Below are positions 25,321 through 34,890 of a DNA stretch of 64,000 bases, in pieces. Below the pieces are notes generated by a model. That model was not told where the DNA came from and made no database searches. It saw only the letters and a list, made by a program, of their open reading frames with translations. Every line of letters begins with the position of its first letter. Position 1 is the first letter of the stretch. The position numbers and the translations under genes are program-made. Location: the NCBI RefSeq assembly GCF_003719195.1, contig NZ_CP024996.1:5394001-5458000 (forward strand), read 5' to 3'. The stretch comes from Herbaspirillum rubrisubalbicans. GTDB lineage: Bacteria > Pseudomonadota > Gammaproteobacteria > Burkholderiales > Burkholderiaceae_D.

Positions 25321-25611
25321 ATGATGGCTCACGCCATGCGGCGCAAAGACGCGCTGCTGCAGCGTTTTTTCATCGTCACGGCACTGCCTTGCGTCATGCG
25401 CATCAGGCAGCGCATCCCTATTGATCGGCTCTTTTCCGCCCGTTCACAGCGCAGGCTTTCACACGTTCACGCCATCTTCACTGCCCATCATTTCCTAAGT
25501 TTTATGGAAAGTATGGGCATGGAACTTGCGTGGGCGAGCGGTAATGCAGTGTTGCGTATTTCCATGGATGTCATCTGTCAATCGTTAGCTTCGAGGGAGA
25601 AACAAGCATGA
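25321..25611 (+). CDS. Possible small gene (96 residues) before the transporter operon
   Basis: The ATG at 25321 has a perfect AGGAGG 6 bases upstream. The frame runs 96 codons and its TGA (25609-25611) overlaps the ATG of the binding-protein gene. The protein is basic in its first half (MRRKDALL.., QRRLSHVH) and resembles no family I know. Codon use is less GC-biased than in the neighbours, which speaks against a normal gene. It may be a regulatory leader ORF. Confidence 0.3.
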   Translation: MMAHAMRRKDALLQRFFIVTALPCVMRIRQRIPIDRLFSARSQRRLSHVHAIFTAHHFLSFMESMGMELAWASGNAVLRISMDVICQSLASREKQA

Positions 25612-26801
25612 TCAGCCGTCGCAATTTCCTGAAACTGTCTGCACTGGCCGCACCTGGCGCACTGACCTATCACGATGTATTGGCCCAGGCCGAGAGCATC
25701 GCCTTCGGCTGTCCGGTGCCGATGTCCGGCCCCTTTGCCGCCAATGGCAAATTCGCCGACATGGGCATGAAGCTGGCCCTGCAGAAATACGGCAAGGTGC
25801 TCGGCAAGAGCACCAGCTATGTCACCCTCGACACCGAAGGCAAGCCGGCCACCGCCGTACGCAAGATGCAGGAAACCATCGAGAAGGGCACGCGCTTCTT
25901 TGCCGGTGGCATCCTCTCCGGCGAAGCACTGGCCATGGGCAAGGAAGCCGACAAGGCTGGCGCCGTCTTCATCACCACCGCCGGCGCCGATGAAATCACC
26001 GGCAGCGATTGCAACCGCGCTACCTTCCGCTGGTCGGTGCCGACCTTTGGCGCCATTGAACAGACCGTGCGCCCGCTCTTGGAAAAGCTGCCCAATGCCA
26101 AGCGCTGGTACACCATCACGCCGCAATACGTATTCGGCGAAGGCCTGCTGTCGGCGGCCAAGAACATCTTCAAGGAAAAGGGCATCGAGCACGTAGGCAA
26201 CAGCTACCACTCGCTGACCGAAAAGGAGTTCTCCGGCTACCTCACCAATGCCATCGCCGCCAAGCCGGACGTGCTGCTATTGCTGAACTTCGGTTCACAA
26301 TCCTCGGACACCTTGCGCCAGGCGGTCAGCTTCGGTATGAAGAACAATTGCACCATCCTCATGGCCTGGGCCTCTGGGCTGGAACAGTTCGAGGCGCTGG
26401 GTGCGGATATCTGCGATGGCGTCTACTTCGGCGCGCAATACTGGCACGGCATCGACTCGCCCTTCAACAAGGAATTCGTCAAGCTGGTCAACGACAACCT
26501 GAAGATCGATCCCAACTACAGCCTGGCCGGCTCCTACATCTGTACCAAGATCATCCTGGACGCCATCATCAAGGCCAACAGCACCGACCCCAAGGCGGTG
26601 ATCGCGGCCATGGAAGGCATGAAGTACGAAGGCCTGACCGGTACCGAGGAAATCCGCAAGGGCGATCACCAGGTCATCAAGAACTATTACCTGCTCAAGG
26701 GCAAGGCCAAGGCGAAGATGGCCAACAAGAATGACTATGCGGACATCGTCTCTTCCGGCAAGTCGTTCCTGGCGCTGGAGAAGACGCAGTGCAAGCTGTG
26801 A
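25608..26801 (+). CDS. ABC transporter substrate-binding protein with Tat signal
   Basis: 397 residues, Peripla_BP_6 family. The N-terminus MISRRNFLKLSALAAPGAL is a twin-arginine signal (SRRNFLK), so the protein is probably exported folded. The mature part starts IAFGCPVPMSGPFAANG. GAGGGAG precedes the ATG. It is the receptor of the ABC importer encoded by the next four genes. With an M20 carbamoylase-like hydrolase in the same operon, a ureido or amide compound is a plausible ligand. Confidence 0.9.
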   Translation: MISRRNFLKLSALAAPGALTYHDVLAQAESIAFGCPVPMSGPFAANGKFADMGMKLALQKYGKVLGKSTSYVTLDTEGKPATAVRKMQETIEKGTRFFAGGILSGEALAMGKEADKAGAVFITTAGADEITGSDCNRATFRWSVPTFGAIEQTVRPLLEKLPNAKRWYTITPQYVFGEGLLSAAKNIFKEKGIEHVGNSYHSLTEKEFSGYLTNAIAAKPDVLLLLNFGSQSSDTLRQAVSFGMKNNCTILMAWASGLEQFEALGADICDGVYFGAQYWHGIDSPFNKEFVKLVNDNLKIDPNYSLAGSYICTKIILDAIIKANSTDPKAVIAAMEGMKYEGLTGTEEIRKGDHQVIKNYYLLKGKAKAKMANKNDYADIVSSGKSFLALEKTQCKL

Positions 26802-26885
26802 TGTCCCGCGCTTGAGATCCAAGGTCCGTCCGTCGTTCAGCGCTGCGGGCGGGCCGCGTTTGCTGCATCTTCGTCACGAGGTTCC

Positions 26886-27752
26886 ATGAACATCTATCTG
26901 CTGCAGATCGCCAATGGCGTAGGCATCGGTATGCTCTACTTCCTGCTGGCGGTGGGCCTGTCGATCGTCTTCGGCCTGCTGCGCTTCGTCAATTTCTCGC
27001 ATGGCGCCTTCTTCCTGCTGGGCGCCTACCTGTGCTTCGAGGTCACCGACCTGGGCTTGAGCTTCTGGTGGTCCTTGCTGGTGGCACCACTGGGGGTGGG
27101 CCTGTTCGCCTGGGTGGTGGAGCGCTTTGTACTGCGCCATGTGTATGCCCTGCCGCATCATTTCCACATCCTCTTTACGGTGGGCATGGCGCTGGTGATC
27201 CAGGAAGCGGTGATCTCGACCTGGGGGCCGTTGGGCAACAATGTCTCGCCACCCGATCTGTTGCAAGGGGTGGTGATCTGGGGCAGCTTCGTCTATCCCA
27301 AGTACCGGCTCTTCGTGATCGGCCTGACGGCGGTGATGGCACTGCTGCTGTGGTGGGTGCTGGAAGGCACGCGCCTGGGCTCGATCGTGCGCGCCGGCTC
27401 GGAATCGACCGAAATGGTCAGCCTGCTGGGCCTGAACATCAACCGCATCTTCAGCCTGGTGTTCGCCCTGGGCGCGGCCACCGCCGGGCTTGCCGGAGCG
27501 CTGGCCGCGCCCATCCGCGGTGCCGATCCCTTCATGGGCGTGGAGGCGCTGGGGATTGCTTTCGTGGTGGTGGTCATCGGTGGGCTGGGCAGTTTCTGGG
27601 GCGCGCTCATCGGCGGCATCCTGGTCGGCATCGTGCAGAGTGTGATGAGCACCGTATGGTCCGAGGGCGCACACCTGATGATCTACGTGGCGATGGCGGC
27701 AGTCATGCTGCTGCGTCCCAACGGTCTGCTGGGTCGGCCCGGCGCGGCCTGA
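26886..27752 (+). CDS. ABC transporter permease, LivH family
   Basis: 288 residues with about eight membrane helices and the LivH hallmark LLRFVNFSHGAFFLLGAY. It is the first permease of the second branched-chain-type transporter. 84 bases separate it from the binding-protein gene, and a 32-base gap with a copy of the GGTGCAGAAAACGTCA motif separates it from the partner permease. Confidence 0.92.
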   Translation: MNIYLLQIANGVGIGMLYFLLAVGLSIVFGLLRFVNFSHGAFFLLGAYLCFEVTDLGLSFWWSLLVAPLGVGLFAWVVERFVLRHVYALPHHFHILFTVGMALVIQEAVISTWGPLGNNVSPPDLLQGVVIWGSFVYPKYRLFVIGLTAVMALLLWWVLEGTRLGSIVRAGSESTEMVSLLGLNINRIFSLVFALGAATAGLAGALAAPIRGADPFMGVEALGIAFVVVVIGGLGSFWGALIGGILVGIVQSVMSTVWSEGAHLMIYVAMAAVMLLRPNGLLGRPGAA

Positions 27753-27759
27753 GGCAGTT

Positions 27760-27775
27760 TGACGTTTTCTGCACC
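27760..27775. repeat. GGTGCAGAAAACGTCA motif, reverse copy
   Basis: TGACGTTTTCTGCACC lies between two permease genes, directly before the GAGG ribosome site of the second. It is the exact reverse complement of the 16-base core at 989-1004 and 25122-25137. An internal regulatory site is possible. Confidence 0.55.
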
Positions 27776-27784
27776 GAGGTTTCC

Positions 27785-28783
27785 ATGAAACAGATTGCGC
27801 ATTTCCGTTACACCCTGCTGGCGGCCGCCGTGGCTCTGCTGTTGCCGTTGCTGCTGCCCTCGGGCACGCTGGCCACCGAAGTACTGGTGTTTGCGCTGGC
27901 CGCGCTGGGCTGCAACCTGCTGCTGGGCTATACCGGGCTGATGTCCTTCGGCCAGGGCATCTTCTTTGGGGTGGGCAGCTATACCACCGGCGTGGTGCTG
28001 CTGCAGTGGAAGCTGGCGCTGCTGCCCGCACTGGCCCTGGCGGCGCTGGGTGGCGCACTGGTGGCGCTACTGGTGGGTTGGTTCTCGATCCGCCAGCGCG
28101 GCACCTACTTCGTCATGCTCACGCTGGCCTTTGCCCAGATGTTTTACTTCCTGGCCTATACGATGAAGGACGTCACCGGCGGCGACAACGGCTTGCTGGA
28201 TATTCCGCGACCGCCGCTGTCGCTGTTCGGGCTGACGCTGCTGCCCACCACGTCTTCCTGGCAGTACTACGCGGTGGTGGCCATCTTGTTCGTGCTGGTG
28301 TTCTGGCTGCTGCAACGGGTGGTCGATTCGGTGCTGGGCAAGACGCTCTTGGCCGTGCGCGAAAACGAAGCGCGTGCCTCGGCACTGGGCTATGACGTGC
28401 GGCTGCTCAAGCTGGCCGCCTTCGTCATCTCGGGTGCGGTGACGGGTCTGGCAGGTGGACTGCACGCGATGATGACCGGCGTGGCCCCGCTGTCGAACAT
28501 CGAATACCACACCAGCGAGGCGATTCTCGTGATGACCGTCATCGGCGGCACCGGCAACCTGTTTGCCTCGGTGCTGGGCGCGAGCTTCTACGTGCTGGTG
28601 GGCAACTGGCTCTCCACGCTGTGGCCGCGCTGGCTGATGCTGCTGGGGCTGCTGTTGATCGCGGTCAGTCTCTACATGCAGAAGGGCTTGTTCGGCCTCG
28701 CGATGAAGATCATCGACGCCGTACGCGGCAGCAAGGAAGACCCGGCACAGAGCGCCACCGTGACCAAGGAGAAGCACTCATGA
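27785..28783 (+). CDS. ABC transporter permease, LivM family
   Basis: 332 residues, with LLLGYTGLMSFGQGIFFGVG as LivM signature and about nine hydrophobic helices. It is the second channel subunit. The ATG at 27785 has GAGG upstream. A longer frame reaching back to 27032 is a shadow of the livH-like gene. Its stop overlaps the next start (ATGA). Confidence 0.92.
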   Translation: MKQIAHFRYTLLAAAVALLLPLLLPSGTLATEVLVFALAALGCNLLLGYTGLMSFGQGIFFGVGSYTTGVVLLQWKLALLPALALAALGGALVALLVGWFSIRQRGTYFVMLTLAFAQMFYFLAYTMKDVTGGDNGLLDIPRPPLSLFGLTLLPTTSSWQYYAVVAILFVLVFWLLQRVVDSVLGKTLLAVRENEARASALGYDVRLLKLAAFVISGAVTGLAGGLHAMMTGVAPLSNIEYHTSEAILVMTVIGGTGNLFASVLGASFYVLVGNWLSTLWPRWLMLLGLLLIAVSLYMQKGLFGLAMKIIDAVRGSKEDPAQSATVTKEKHS

Positions 28784-29547
28784 GCCGTCCCATCCTGCAA
28801 GCGGTGAACGTGACCAAGCGTTATGGCAAGTTCACCGCCGTCAATGGCATCACGCTCGATATCGAGGCCGGCACCGTGCATTCGGTGATCGGCCCCAATG
28901 GCGCGGGCAAGACTACCCTGTTCCATACGCTGACCGGGACCACGCCCATCACCGAAGGCAGCATCCTGGTCGAAGGCGAAGAGGTGGCCCATCTGCCCGG
29001 CAATCGCCGGGTGCAGAAAGGTCTGGCGCGCTCCTTCCAGGTGACCAGCCTGTTCCCCAACCTGAGCGTACGCGAGAACCTGCGCCTGGCGGCGCAAGGC
29101 CGCGCTCCACTGGCGGCACTGAACCCGTGGAAACGTGCGGAACAATTCACATCCGCCTGTGCGCTGGCCGATGAGCTGCTGGTGCGCCTGTCTCTGCAGG
29201 CGGTGGCGGGGCGCGCCTGTGCAGAACTTTCACATGGCCAGCAACGCCGGCTGGAAGTGGGCATGGCCATGGCCGGGCGGCCCAAGGTGATCTTCCTGGA
29301 TGAGCCGACCTCGGGCATGGGCATCGACGACATCGCGGAGATGAAGCAGCTCATCCACGGGTTGCGGCGCGACTACACGGTGGTGCTGATCGAACACAAC
29401 ATGGATATCGTGATGGATATCTCGGACCGCATCACGGTGATGCAGCTGGGCCAGATCCTGGCCCAGGGCAAGCCGGCCGAGATCCGCAGTGACGAACGCG
29501 TGCGCCGGGCCTATCTCGGCAGCATGATCACCGGAGGCAAAGCATGA
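28780..29547 (+). CDS. ABC transporter ATP-binding protein, LivG family
   Basis: 255 residues. Walker A GPNGAGKTT, signature LSHGQQRR, Walker B VIFLDEPTSGM and IEHNMD with the switch His. It is preceded by AAGGAG. It overlaps livM-like by 4 bases and the livF-like gene by 4 bases. Confidence 0.93.
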   Translation: MSRPILQAVNVTKRYGKFTAVNGITLDIEAGTVHSVIGPNGAGKTTLFHTLTGTTPITEGSILVEGEEVAHLPGNRRVQKGLARSFQVTSLFPNLSVRENLRLAAQGRAPLAALNPWKRAEQFTSACALADELLVRLSLQAVAGRACAELSHGQQRRLEVGMAMAGRPKVIFLDEPTSGMGIDDIAEMKQLIHGLRRDYTVVLIEHNMDIVMDISDRITVMQLGQILAQGKPAEIRSDERVRRAYLGSMITGGKA

Positions 29548-30248
29548 TCCTGCAAGTACAAGACGTTCACGGCTACTATGGCAAGAGCCACATCCTGCAG
29601 GGCGTATCGCTGCAGGTCGATGCGGGCGAGGTGGTGACACTGTTGGGGCGCAATGGCGCAGGCAAGACCACCACCTTGAAGAGCATCGTCGGGGTGGTGC
29701 CGCCGGCGCAGGGACAGGTGCTGTTCGAGGGCAAGGTCATCAGTGGCCTGCCCTCCTACCAAATAGCGGCGCGCGGCGTGTGCCTGGTGCCGGAGCATCG
29801 CGGCATCTTCAAGTTGCTCACCGTGGAAGAGAACCTGACCATGGCCGCGCGCAAGGAATCGGCGTGGGGACTGGAAGAGATCTATGCCATCTTCCCGCGC
29901 CTGAAGGAGCGTCGCAAGAATGGCGGTGGCCAGCTCTCCGGTGGCGAGCAACAGATGCTGGCCATTGCGCGCGCACTGATGACGCATCCGCGCGTGCTGA
30001 TGCTGGACGAACCGGTGGAAGGACTGGCGCCGGTGATCGTCGATGAGATCGTGGCGCAGATCAAGCAGATCAAGAGCACCGGGATGTCCATCATCCTGGT
30101 GGAACAGAACCTGGAAGTGTGTACCCAATTGGCGGACCGGCACTACATCGTGGAACAGGGGCGCATCGTCTATAGCGGCAGCAATGCCCAGTTCCTGGCT
30201 GATGAGGGGGTGAAGGACCGTTATCTGGGTGTGAATCTGGCGGCCTGA
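29544..30248 (+). CDS. ABC transporter ATP-binding protein, LivF family
   Basis: 234 residues. Walker A GRNGAGKTT, signature LSGGEQQ, Walker B VLMLDEPVEGLAP, with the VEGLAP tail typical of LivF. It pairs with the LivG-type subunit to power uptake. Confidence 0.93.
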   Translation: MILQVQDVHGYYGKSHILQGVSLQVDAGEVVTLLGRNGAGKTTTLKSIVGVVPPAQGQVLFEGKVISGLPSYQIAARGVCLVPEHRGIFKLLTVEENLTMAARKESAWGLEEIYAIFPRLKERRKNGGGQLSGGEQQMLAIARALMTHPRVLMLDEPVEGLAPVIVDEIVAQIKQIKSTGMSIILVEQNLEVCTQLADRHYIVEQGRIVYSGSNAQFLADEGVKDRYLGVNLAA

Positions 30249-30276
30249 ACACCGCCAAACCGAACAAGGACTCGAT

Positions 30277-31536
30277 ATGGATATGAAGACCCAAGCCTCC
30301 ACCCTGCGCATCGATGGCGCCCGCCTGTGGAATTCCCTGATGGAACTGGCGCAGATCGGCGGCACCCCCAAGGGGGGCGTGTGTCGCCTGGCGCTGACCG
30401 ACCTCGACAAGCAGGGTCGCGACCTGGTCACATCCTGGGCGCGCGCCGAGGGCATGAGCGTGGTGGTGGACCAGATCGGCAACATCTTCATGCGTCGCCC
30501 TGGGCGCAACAATGCGCTGCCACCGGTGATGACCGGCTCGCACATCGATACCCAACCCACCGGCGGCAAGTTCGACGGCAACTATGGCGTGCTCGCCGGC
30601 ATCGAGGTGATCCGCACGCTCAACCAGCACAACATCCAGACCGAAGCCCCGATCGAGGTGGCGGTATGGACCAATGAAGAGGGCTCGCGCTTCGTGCCGG
30701 TGATGATGGGTTCCGGGGTCTTCTGCGGCGCCTTTACGCTGGAACACGCCTACCACGCCACCGACGTCGAAGGCAAGAAAGTGCGCGACGAACTGGAGCG
30801 CATCGGCTACATCGGCGAACAGGTCTGCGGCGAGCATCCCATCGGCGCGTATTACGAGGCGCATATCGAACAGGGACCGGTGCTGGAAAATGCCGATACC
30901 GTCATCGGTGTGGTGCCGGCGGTGCTGGGTCTGTCCTGGTACGACTGCACGGTGACCGGCTTCGAATCCCATGCCGGACCAACGCCGATGGAAATCCGCA
31001 AGGATGCGCTGCAGGTCTCGACCTACATCATGCAGGAGGTGGTGGCCATCGCCCATCGCTATGCGCCTTATGGCCGTGGCACGGTGGGTCAGGTGCAGGT
31101 GCTGCCCAATAGCCGCAACGTCATTCCGGGGCAGGTGAAGTTTTCCATCGACCTGCGCAATGTCAGCGAGGCCTCGCTGACCCGGATGCACGAAGACCTG
31201 CTGGCCTATCTGGAAGCCATGCGCAAGAAGACCGGGCTCTCCATCGAACTGGAACGGGTGTCCTACTTCCCACCCTGCCCCTTCCATCCGCACTGCGTGG
31301 ACAATGTGCGTGCCGCTGCCGCAGCGCTGGGTTACAAGACCATGGACGTGGTCTCGGGGGCCGGGCATGACGCCATCTATGCCGCGCGCTTGGCCCCGGC
31401 TGGCATGATCTTCGTGCCCTGCAAGGATGGGGTGTCGCACAACGAAATCGAAGACGCCCGCCCGGAGCATCTGGAAGCCGGCTGCAACGTGCTGTTGCAG
31501 GCCATGCTGGCTAGCGCAGGTGTGGTCACCGCGTAA
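30277..31536 (+). CDS. M20-family Zn-dependent amidohydrolase (carbamoylase/ureidopropionase type)
   Basis: 419 residues. The metal ligands are visible: GSHIDTQ, the bridging Asp in GKFDGNYG, TNEEGSRF with general base Glu and ligand, and the His in AHIEQGP and GAGHDAIY. SHAGPTPM is the dimerisation-domain motif of the family. Relatives hydrolyse N-carbamoyl-amino acids, beta-ureidopropionate or allantoate. In this operon it would act on the imported compound in the cytoplasm. AAGGA precedes the ATG by 7 bases. The exact substrate cannot be read. Confidence 0.9.
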   Translation: MDMKTQASTLRIDGARLWNSLMELAQIGGTPKGGVCRLALTDLDKQGRDLVTSWARAEGMSVVVDQIGNIFMRRPGRNNALPPVMTGSHIDTQPTGGKFDGNYGVLAGIEVIRTLNQHNIQTEAPIEVAVWTNEEGSRFVPVMMGSGVFCGAFTLEHAYHATDVEGKKVRDELERIGYIGEQVCGEHPIGAYYEAHIEQGPVLENADTVIGVVPAVLGLSWYDCTVTGFESHAGPTPMEIRKDALQVSTYIMQEVVAIAHRYAPYGRGTVGQVQVLPNSRNVIPGQVKFSIDLRNVSEASLTRMHEDLLAYLEAMRKKTGLSIELERVSYFPPCPFHPHCVDNVRAAAAALGYKTMDVVSGAGHDAIYAARLAPAGMIFVPCKDGVSHNEIEDARPEHLEAGCNVLLQAMLASAGVVTA

Positions 31537-31573
31537 TCGGTGCATGAAAATAGATTGATGCAAAAAACTGAAC

Positions 31574-33088
31574 ATGAAGCCAAAAATCGTCATTGCACGC
31601 ATGAATCACGAGACCAATACCTTCTCGCCGATTGCCACGCCCCTGGATGCCTTCGCTCCGCAATGGGATCACGCCGCCTATCTTGACCAGAAGGGCGCAC
31701 GCACCGCCATGGGCGCCTTCCTCGACATGGCTGAACGGATCGGCGCCGAGATCGTCACGCCAGTGGCCGCCTGGGCCAACCCCAGCGCGGCGGTGGCAGC
31801 CGATGCCTATACGCTGATGTGCGCGGCCATCGTGCGCGCCGTCGAGGCTGGCTGCGATGCCATCCTGCTGGACCTGCACGGCGCCATGGTGGCCGAGAAT
31901 GCCGACGATGGCGAAGGGGAACTGCTAGAACGCATCCGCCGCATCGCCCCACACACGCCGCTGGCGGTGGCACTGGACCTGCATGGCAACGTCACGCAGA
32001 AGATGGTGGCCAATGCCGACATCATCGTCAGCTTCAAGACCTATCCGCATATCGACATGGCCGAGACCGGCGAACACGCGGCACGCCTGTTGCTGGCCTT
32101 GCTGCAAAAAAAATCGCAACCCACCATGGCCTGGCGTCAGGTACCGGTGCTATCGGCCACGCTGACCAGCAATACCTCGGCCTCGGCCATGCAGCGCGCG
32201 GTAGAGGCCGCCAAGGCCGCTGAGCAGGAGGCAGGGGTGCTGGCGGTGTCGGTGCTGGCGGGTTTCCCGTTATCGGACTTTCGCGATGCCGGCATGTCGG
32301 TGGTCGTCGTGACCGAACATGACACGGCGCTGGCCGATGCCGTGGCGGCCCGCATCGCCCGGCAGATCTGGGACGAACGCGCCGACTTCGTCTACGACAG
32401 CCTGCCGCTGGCGCAGTCGCTGGCGCAAGCCCGGCAATTGAGCCTGGCGCCGGGCCAGGGGCCGGTGCTGTTGCTGGACCATAGCGACAATGTCATGTCT
32501 GGCGGCACCTGCAACACCATGGACGTGCTGGAAGCGGCGTTGGCGGCAGGGCTTGAAGGCATCGCCGTGGGCCCCATCAGCGACCCGGAGGCGGTGGCGC
32601 AGTTGATCCAGGCCGGGGTCGGTGCCACTGTCACACTGGCGGTTGGCAACAAGGTGGCGCTGGCGGCACAGGGCATCGTCAAAGTGCCGCCGGTCTATAC
32701 CGGCAAGGTCGTGGCCATCAGCGACGGACGCTTTACGGTCAGCGGGCCGATCTATACCGGCTCGACCTTGCAGATGGGGCGCAGCGTGCTGTTCGATATC
32801 GGCGCGGCGCGCATCGTGGTCACCGAAGAACGGGTCGAGCCGTATGACCTGGGCGTGTTCACCAGCCTGGGCCTGGATCCGGCGCAGCAAGCCTTTCTGA
32901 TCCTGAAGTCGCGGATGTATTGCCGTCCGGTATTTGTGCCTATCAGCCGGGCGCTGGTGGAATGCGATTCCGATAGCGGCGGGCCGACCAGCGCCAATTT
33001 CCGGCTGTTCCCGATCAAGCAGGTGCGGCGGCCTGTCTATCCGCTGGATGCCACCATGGAGTGGGATGCGGCCGCGACGGGCCACTAG
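31574..33088 (+). CDS. M81-family (MlrC-like) metallopeptidase homologue
   Basis: 504 residues. It starts KIVIARMNHETNTFSP as the MlrC/DUF1485 family does, with LDLHGAMV and ALDLHGNVT in the first domain and a C-terminal MlrC domain beginning near LLLDHSDNVMSGG. MlrC is the last enzyme of microcystin breakdown, but most family members sit beside peptide or amide transporters and their substrates are unknown. It ends the transporter operon. The start lacks a strong ribosome site. Confidence 0.88.
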   Translation: MKPKIVIARMNHETNTFSPIATPLDAFAPQWDHAAYLDQKGARTAMGAFLDMAERIGAEIVTPVAAWANPSAAVAADAYTLMCAAIVRAVEAGCDAILLDLHGAMVAENADDGEGELLERIRRIAPHTPLAVALDLHGNVTQKMVANADIIVSFKTYPHIDMAETGEHAARLLLALLQKKSQPTMAWRQVPVLSATLTSNTSASAMQRAVEAAKAAEQEAGVLAVSVLAGFPLSDFRDAGMSVVVVTEHDTALADAVAARIARQIWDERADFVYDSLPLAQSLAQARQLSLAPGQGPVLLLDHSDNVMSGGTCNTMDVLEAALAAGLEGIAVGPISDPEAVAQLIQAGVGATVTLAVGNKVALAAQGIVKVPPVYTGKVVAISDGRFTVSGPIYTGSTLQMGRSVLFDIGAARIVVTEERVEPYDLGVFTSLGLDPAQQAFLILKSRMYCRPVFVPISRALVECDSDSGGPTSANFRLFPIKQVRRPVYPLDATMEWDAAATGH

Positions 33089-33285
33089 AACTCATTTCAT
33101 CGATACTTTCTTTGTTTCAATACAACATCAGCATCAGGGCATTCCTGAGTCCTGATGCATGAGCCCAGGCCTGTGTTAGCCTCGACAGGCTGTACGGATT
33201 TGCACTTCATGATTGCAACCTGCACCGGGCCCACGATCACAAAAGCCAAAGTAGCCGCCCGGGGCATTACTCAAGGGAAACGAGG

Positions 33286-34890
33286 ATGAAAAACCTCAAG
33301 ATCGGGGCACGCCTGACCATCGGCTTCATTGCATTGCTGATGTTGATGATAGTGATGGTGGGACTGGGCGCTTGGCGCCTGGGCAGCATCGGCGATGCGA
33401 CCGATGCGATGATCCAGGTTGCACTGAAAAAGGAACGCGATGCCGTGCAATGGCACGCTGCCATCAAGGAAAACGGTGTGCGCACCTTCGCCGTAATGAA
33501 GAGCGACGACCCCGCCGTCCAGCAATATTTCCAGAAACAGATCGATGCGCAGTCGGCCAAAGTCTCTCAGTTGCAAAAGCAGGTGGAGGCAGCCATCACG
33601 ACCCCCGAAGAAAAACAGCTGTTCGAACACGTCGGCAAGCTGCGCACGACCTATCGTGAGACGCGCCAGAATATCTTCGACATCAAGAAGGCAGGTGACC
33701 CCACCCGCGCCCGCGAGATGACCGATACCATACTGGTCAAACTGATGGATGACTACGCCAACAGCGTGCTGCGCTATGCCGAGTTCCAGAAGAAAGTGAT
33801 CGATGAGACGGCCGCCGACATCAACCACAATTACCGCTCGGGTCGCAGCATGTTGGTGATCCTTGGCGCCTGCGAACTGGTATTGGGCGCGCTGCTGGCC
33901 TGGTTGCTCACGCGCAGCATCACAGCTCCGTTGAACCAGGCGCTGGCCATTGCCCAGAGCGTGGCAGCCGGCGACCTGAGCTCGCGCATCGATAGCGATG
34001 CCCGCGACGAAACCGGTCAGTTGCTCACTGCACTGAAGTCGATGAACGACAACCTGCAAGACATCGTGGGACGCGTGCGCGTAGGCACCGAGAGCATCAA
34101 CGCCACCTCACGCGAGATCGCCACCGGCAACCTGGACCTGTCAGCTCGCACCGAGCAACAGGCCGGCTCGCTGGAAGAAACCGCATCCGTGATGGAACAA
34201 CTGACCTCCACCGTCAAGCAGAACGCCGACAACGCTCGCCAGGCCAACCAGTTGGCGGCCTCGGCCTCGCAGGTGGCCAGCCAGGGGGGCGCAGTGGTGG
34301 ACCAGGTGGTGGCGACGATGAGCCAGATCCATGCCTCTTCCGAAAAAATTGCCGACATCATTGGTGTGATCGACAGCATTGCGTTCCAGACCAATATCCT
34401 GGCCTTGAATGCAGCGGTGGAAGCGGCACGCGCCGGCGAACAGGGACGCGGTTTTGCGGTAGTGGCATCCGAAGTACGTTCGCTGGCGCAGCGCTCGGCC
34501 TCGGCGGCCAAGGAAATCAAGCAATTGATCGATGAGTCGGTGGCCAAGGTCGGCGATGGCAGCCGGCTGGTGGCGCAGGCCGGCGACACCATGCATGAAG
34601 TCGTCCATAGTGTGGCGCGCGTGACCGAGATCGTGGGTGAAATCACGCGCGCCAGCCAGGAACAGAGTGATGGCATCGGGCAGGTCAACCTGGCCATCGC
34701 CCACATCGATGAAGCCACCCAGCAGAATGCCGCGCTGGTGGAAGAGGCTGCAGCAGCGGCCCGGTCCATGCAAGACCAGGCTGCCTCACTGACAGAAGCT
34801 GTCAGCGTATTCCGTCTTGATACCAGGGTGGTAGCAACGCCACCGGCCAATCTTCAGCGCGGCACGTCGCCCTCGACGGTGGTGCGATAG
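33286..34890 (+). CDS. Methyl-accepting chemotaxis protein
   Basis: 534 residues. A transmembrane helix at about 10-32, a four-helix periplasmic sensor domain to 186, a second helix 187-209, HAMP (210-262) and a long signalling domain. The hairpin tip has IDSIAFQTNILALNAAVEAA. No C-terminal CheB/CheR-binding pentapeptide is seen. It could report on the nutrient of the preceding operon, but the sensor ligand is unknown. Its 3' end overlaps the convergent dioxygenase gene by 37 bases. Confidence 0.93.
   Translation: MKNLKIGARLTIGFIALLMLMIVMVGLGAWRLGSIGDATDAMIQVALKKERDAVQWHAAIKENGVRTFAVMKSDDPAVQQYFQKQIDAQSAKVSQLQKQVEAAITTPEEKQLFEHVGKLRTTYRETRQNIFDIKKAGDPTRAREMTDTILVKLMDDYANSVLRYAEFQKKVIDETAADINHNYRSGRSMLVILGACELVLGALLAWLLTRSITAPLNQALAIAQSVAAGDLSSRIDSDARDETGQLLTALKSMNDNLQDIVGRVRVGTESINATSREIATGNLDLSARTEQQAGSLEETASVMEQLTSTVKQNADNARQANQLAASASQVASQGGAVVDQVVATMSQIHASSEKIADIIGVIDSIAFQTNILALNAAVEAARAGEQGRGFAVVASEVRSLAQRSASAAKEIKQLIDESVAKVGDGSRLVAQAGDTMHEVVHSVARVTEIVGEITRASQEQSDGIGQVNLAIAHIDEATQQNAALVEEAAAAARSMQDQAASLTEAVSVFRLDTRVVATPPANLQRGTSPSTVVR

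Noticed and set aside
26874..28058. Long minus-strand frame opposite the permease genes
   Set aside because: The permeases are clear and the antisense product is Gln/His/Arg-rich without motifs.
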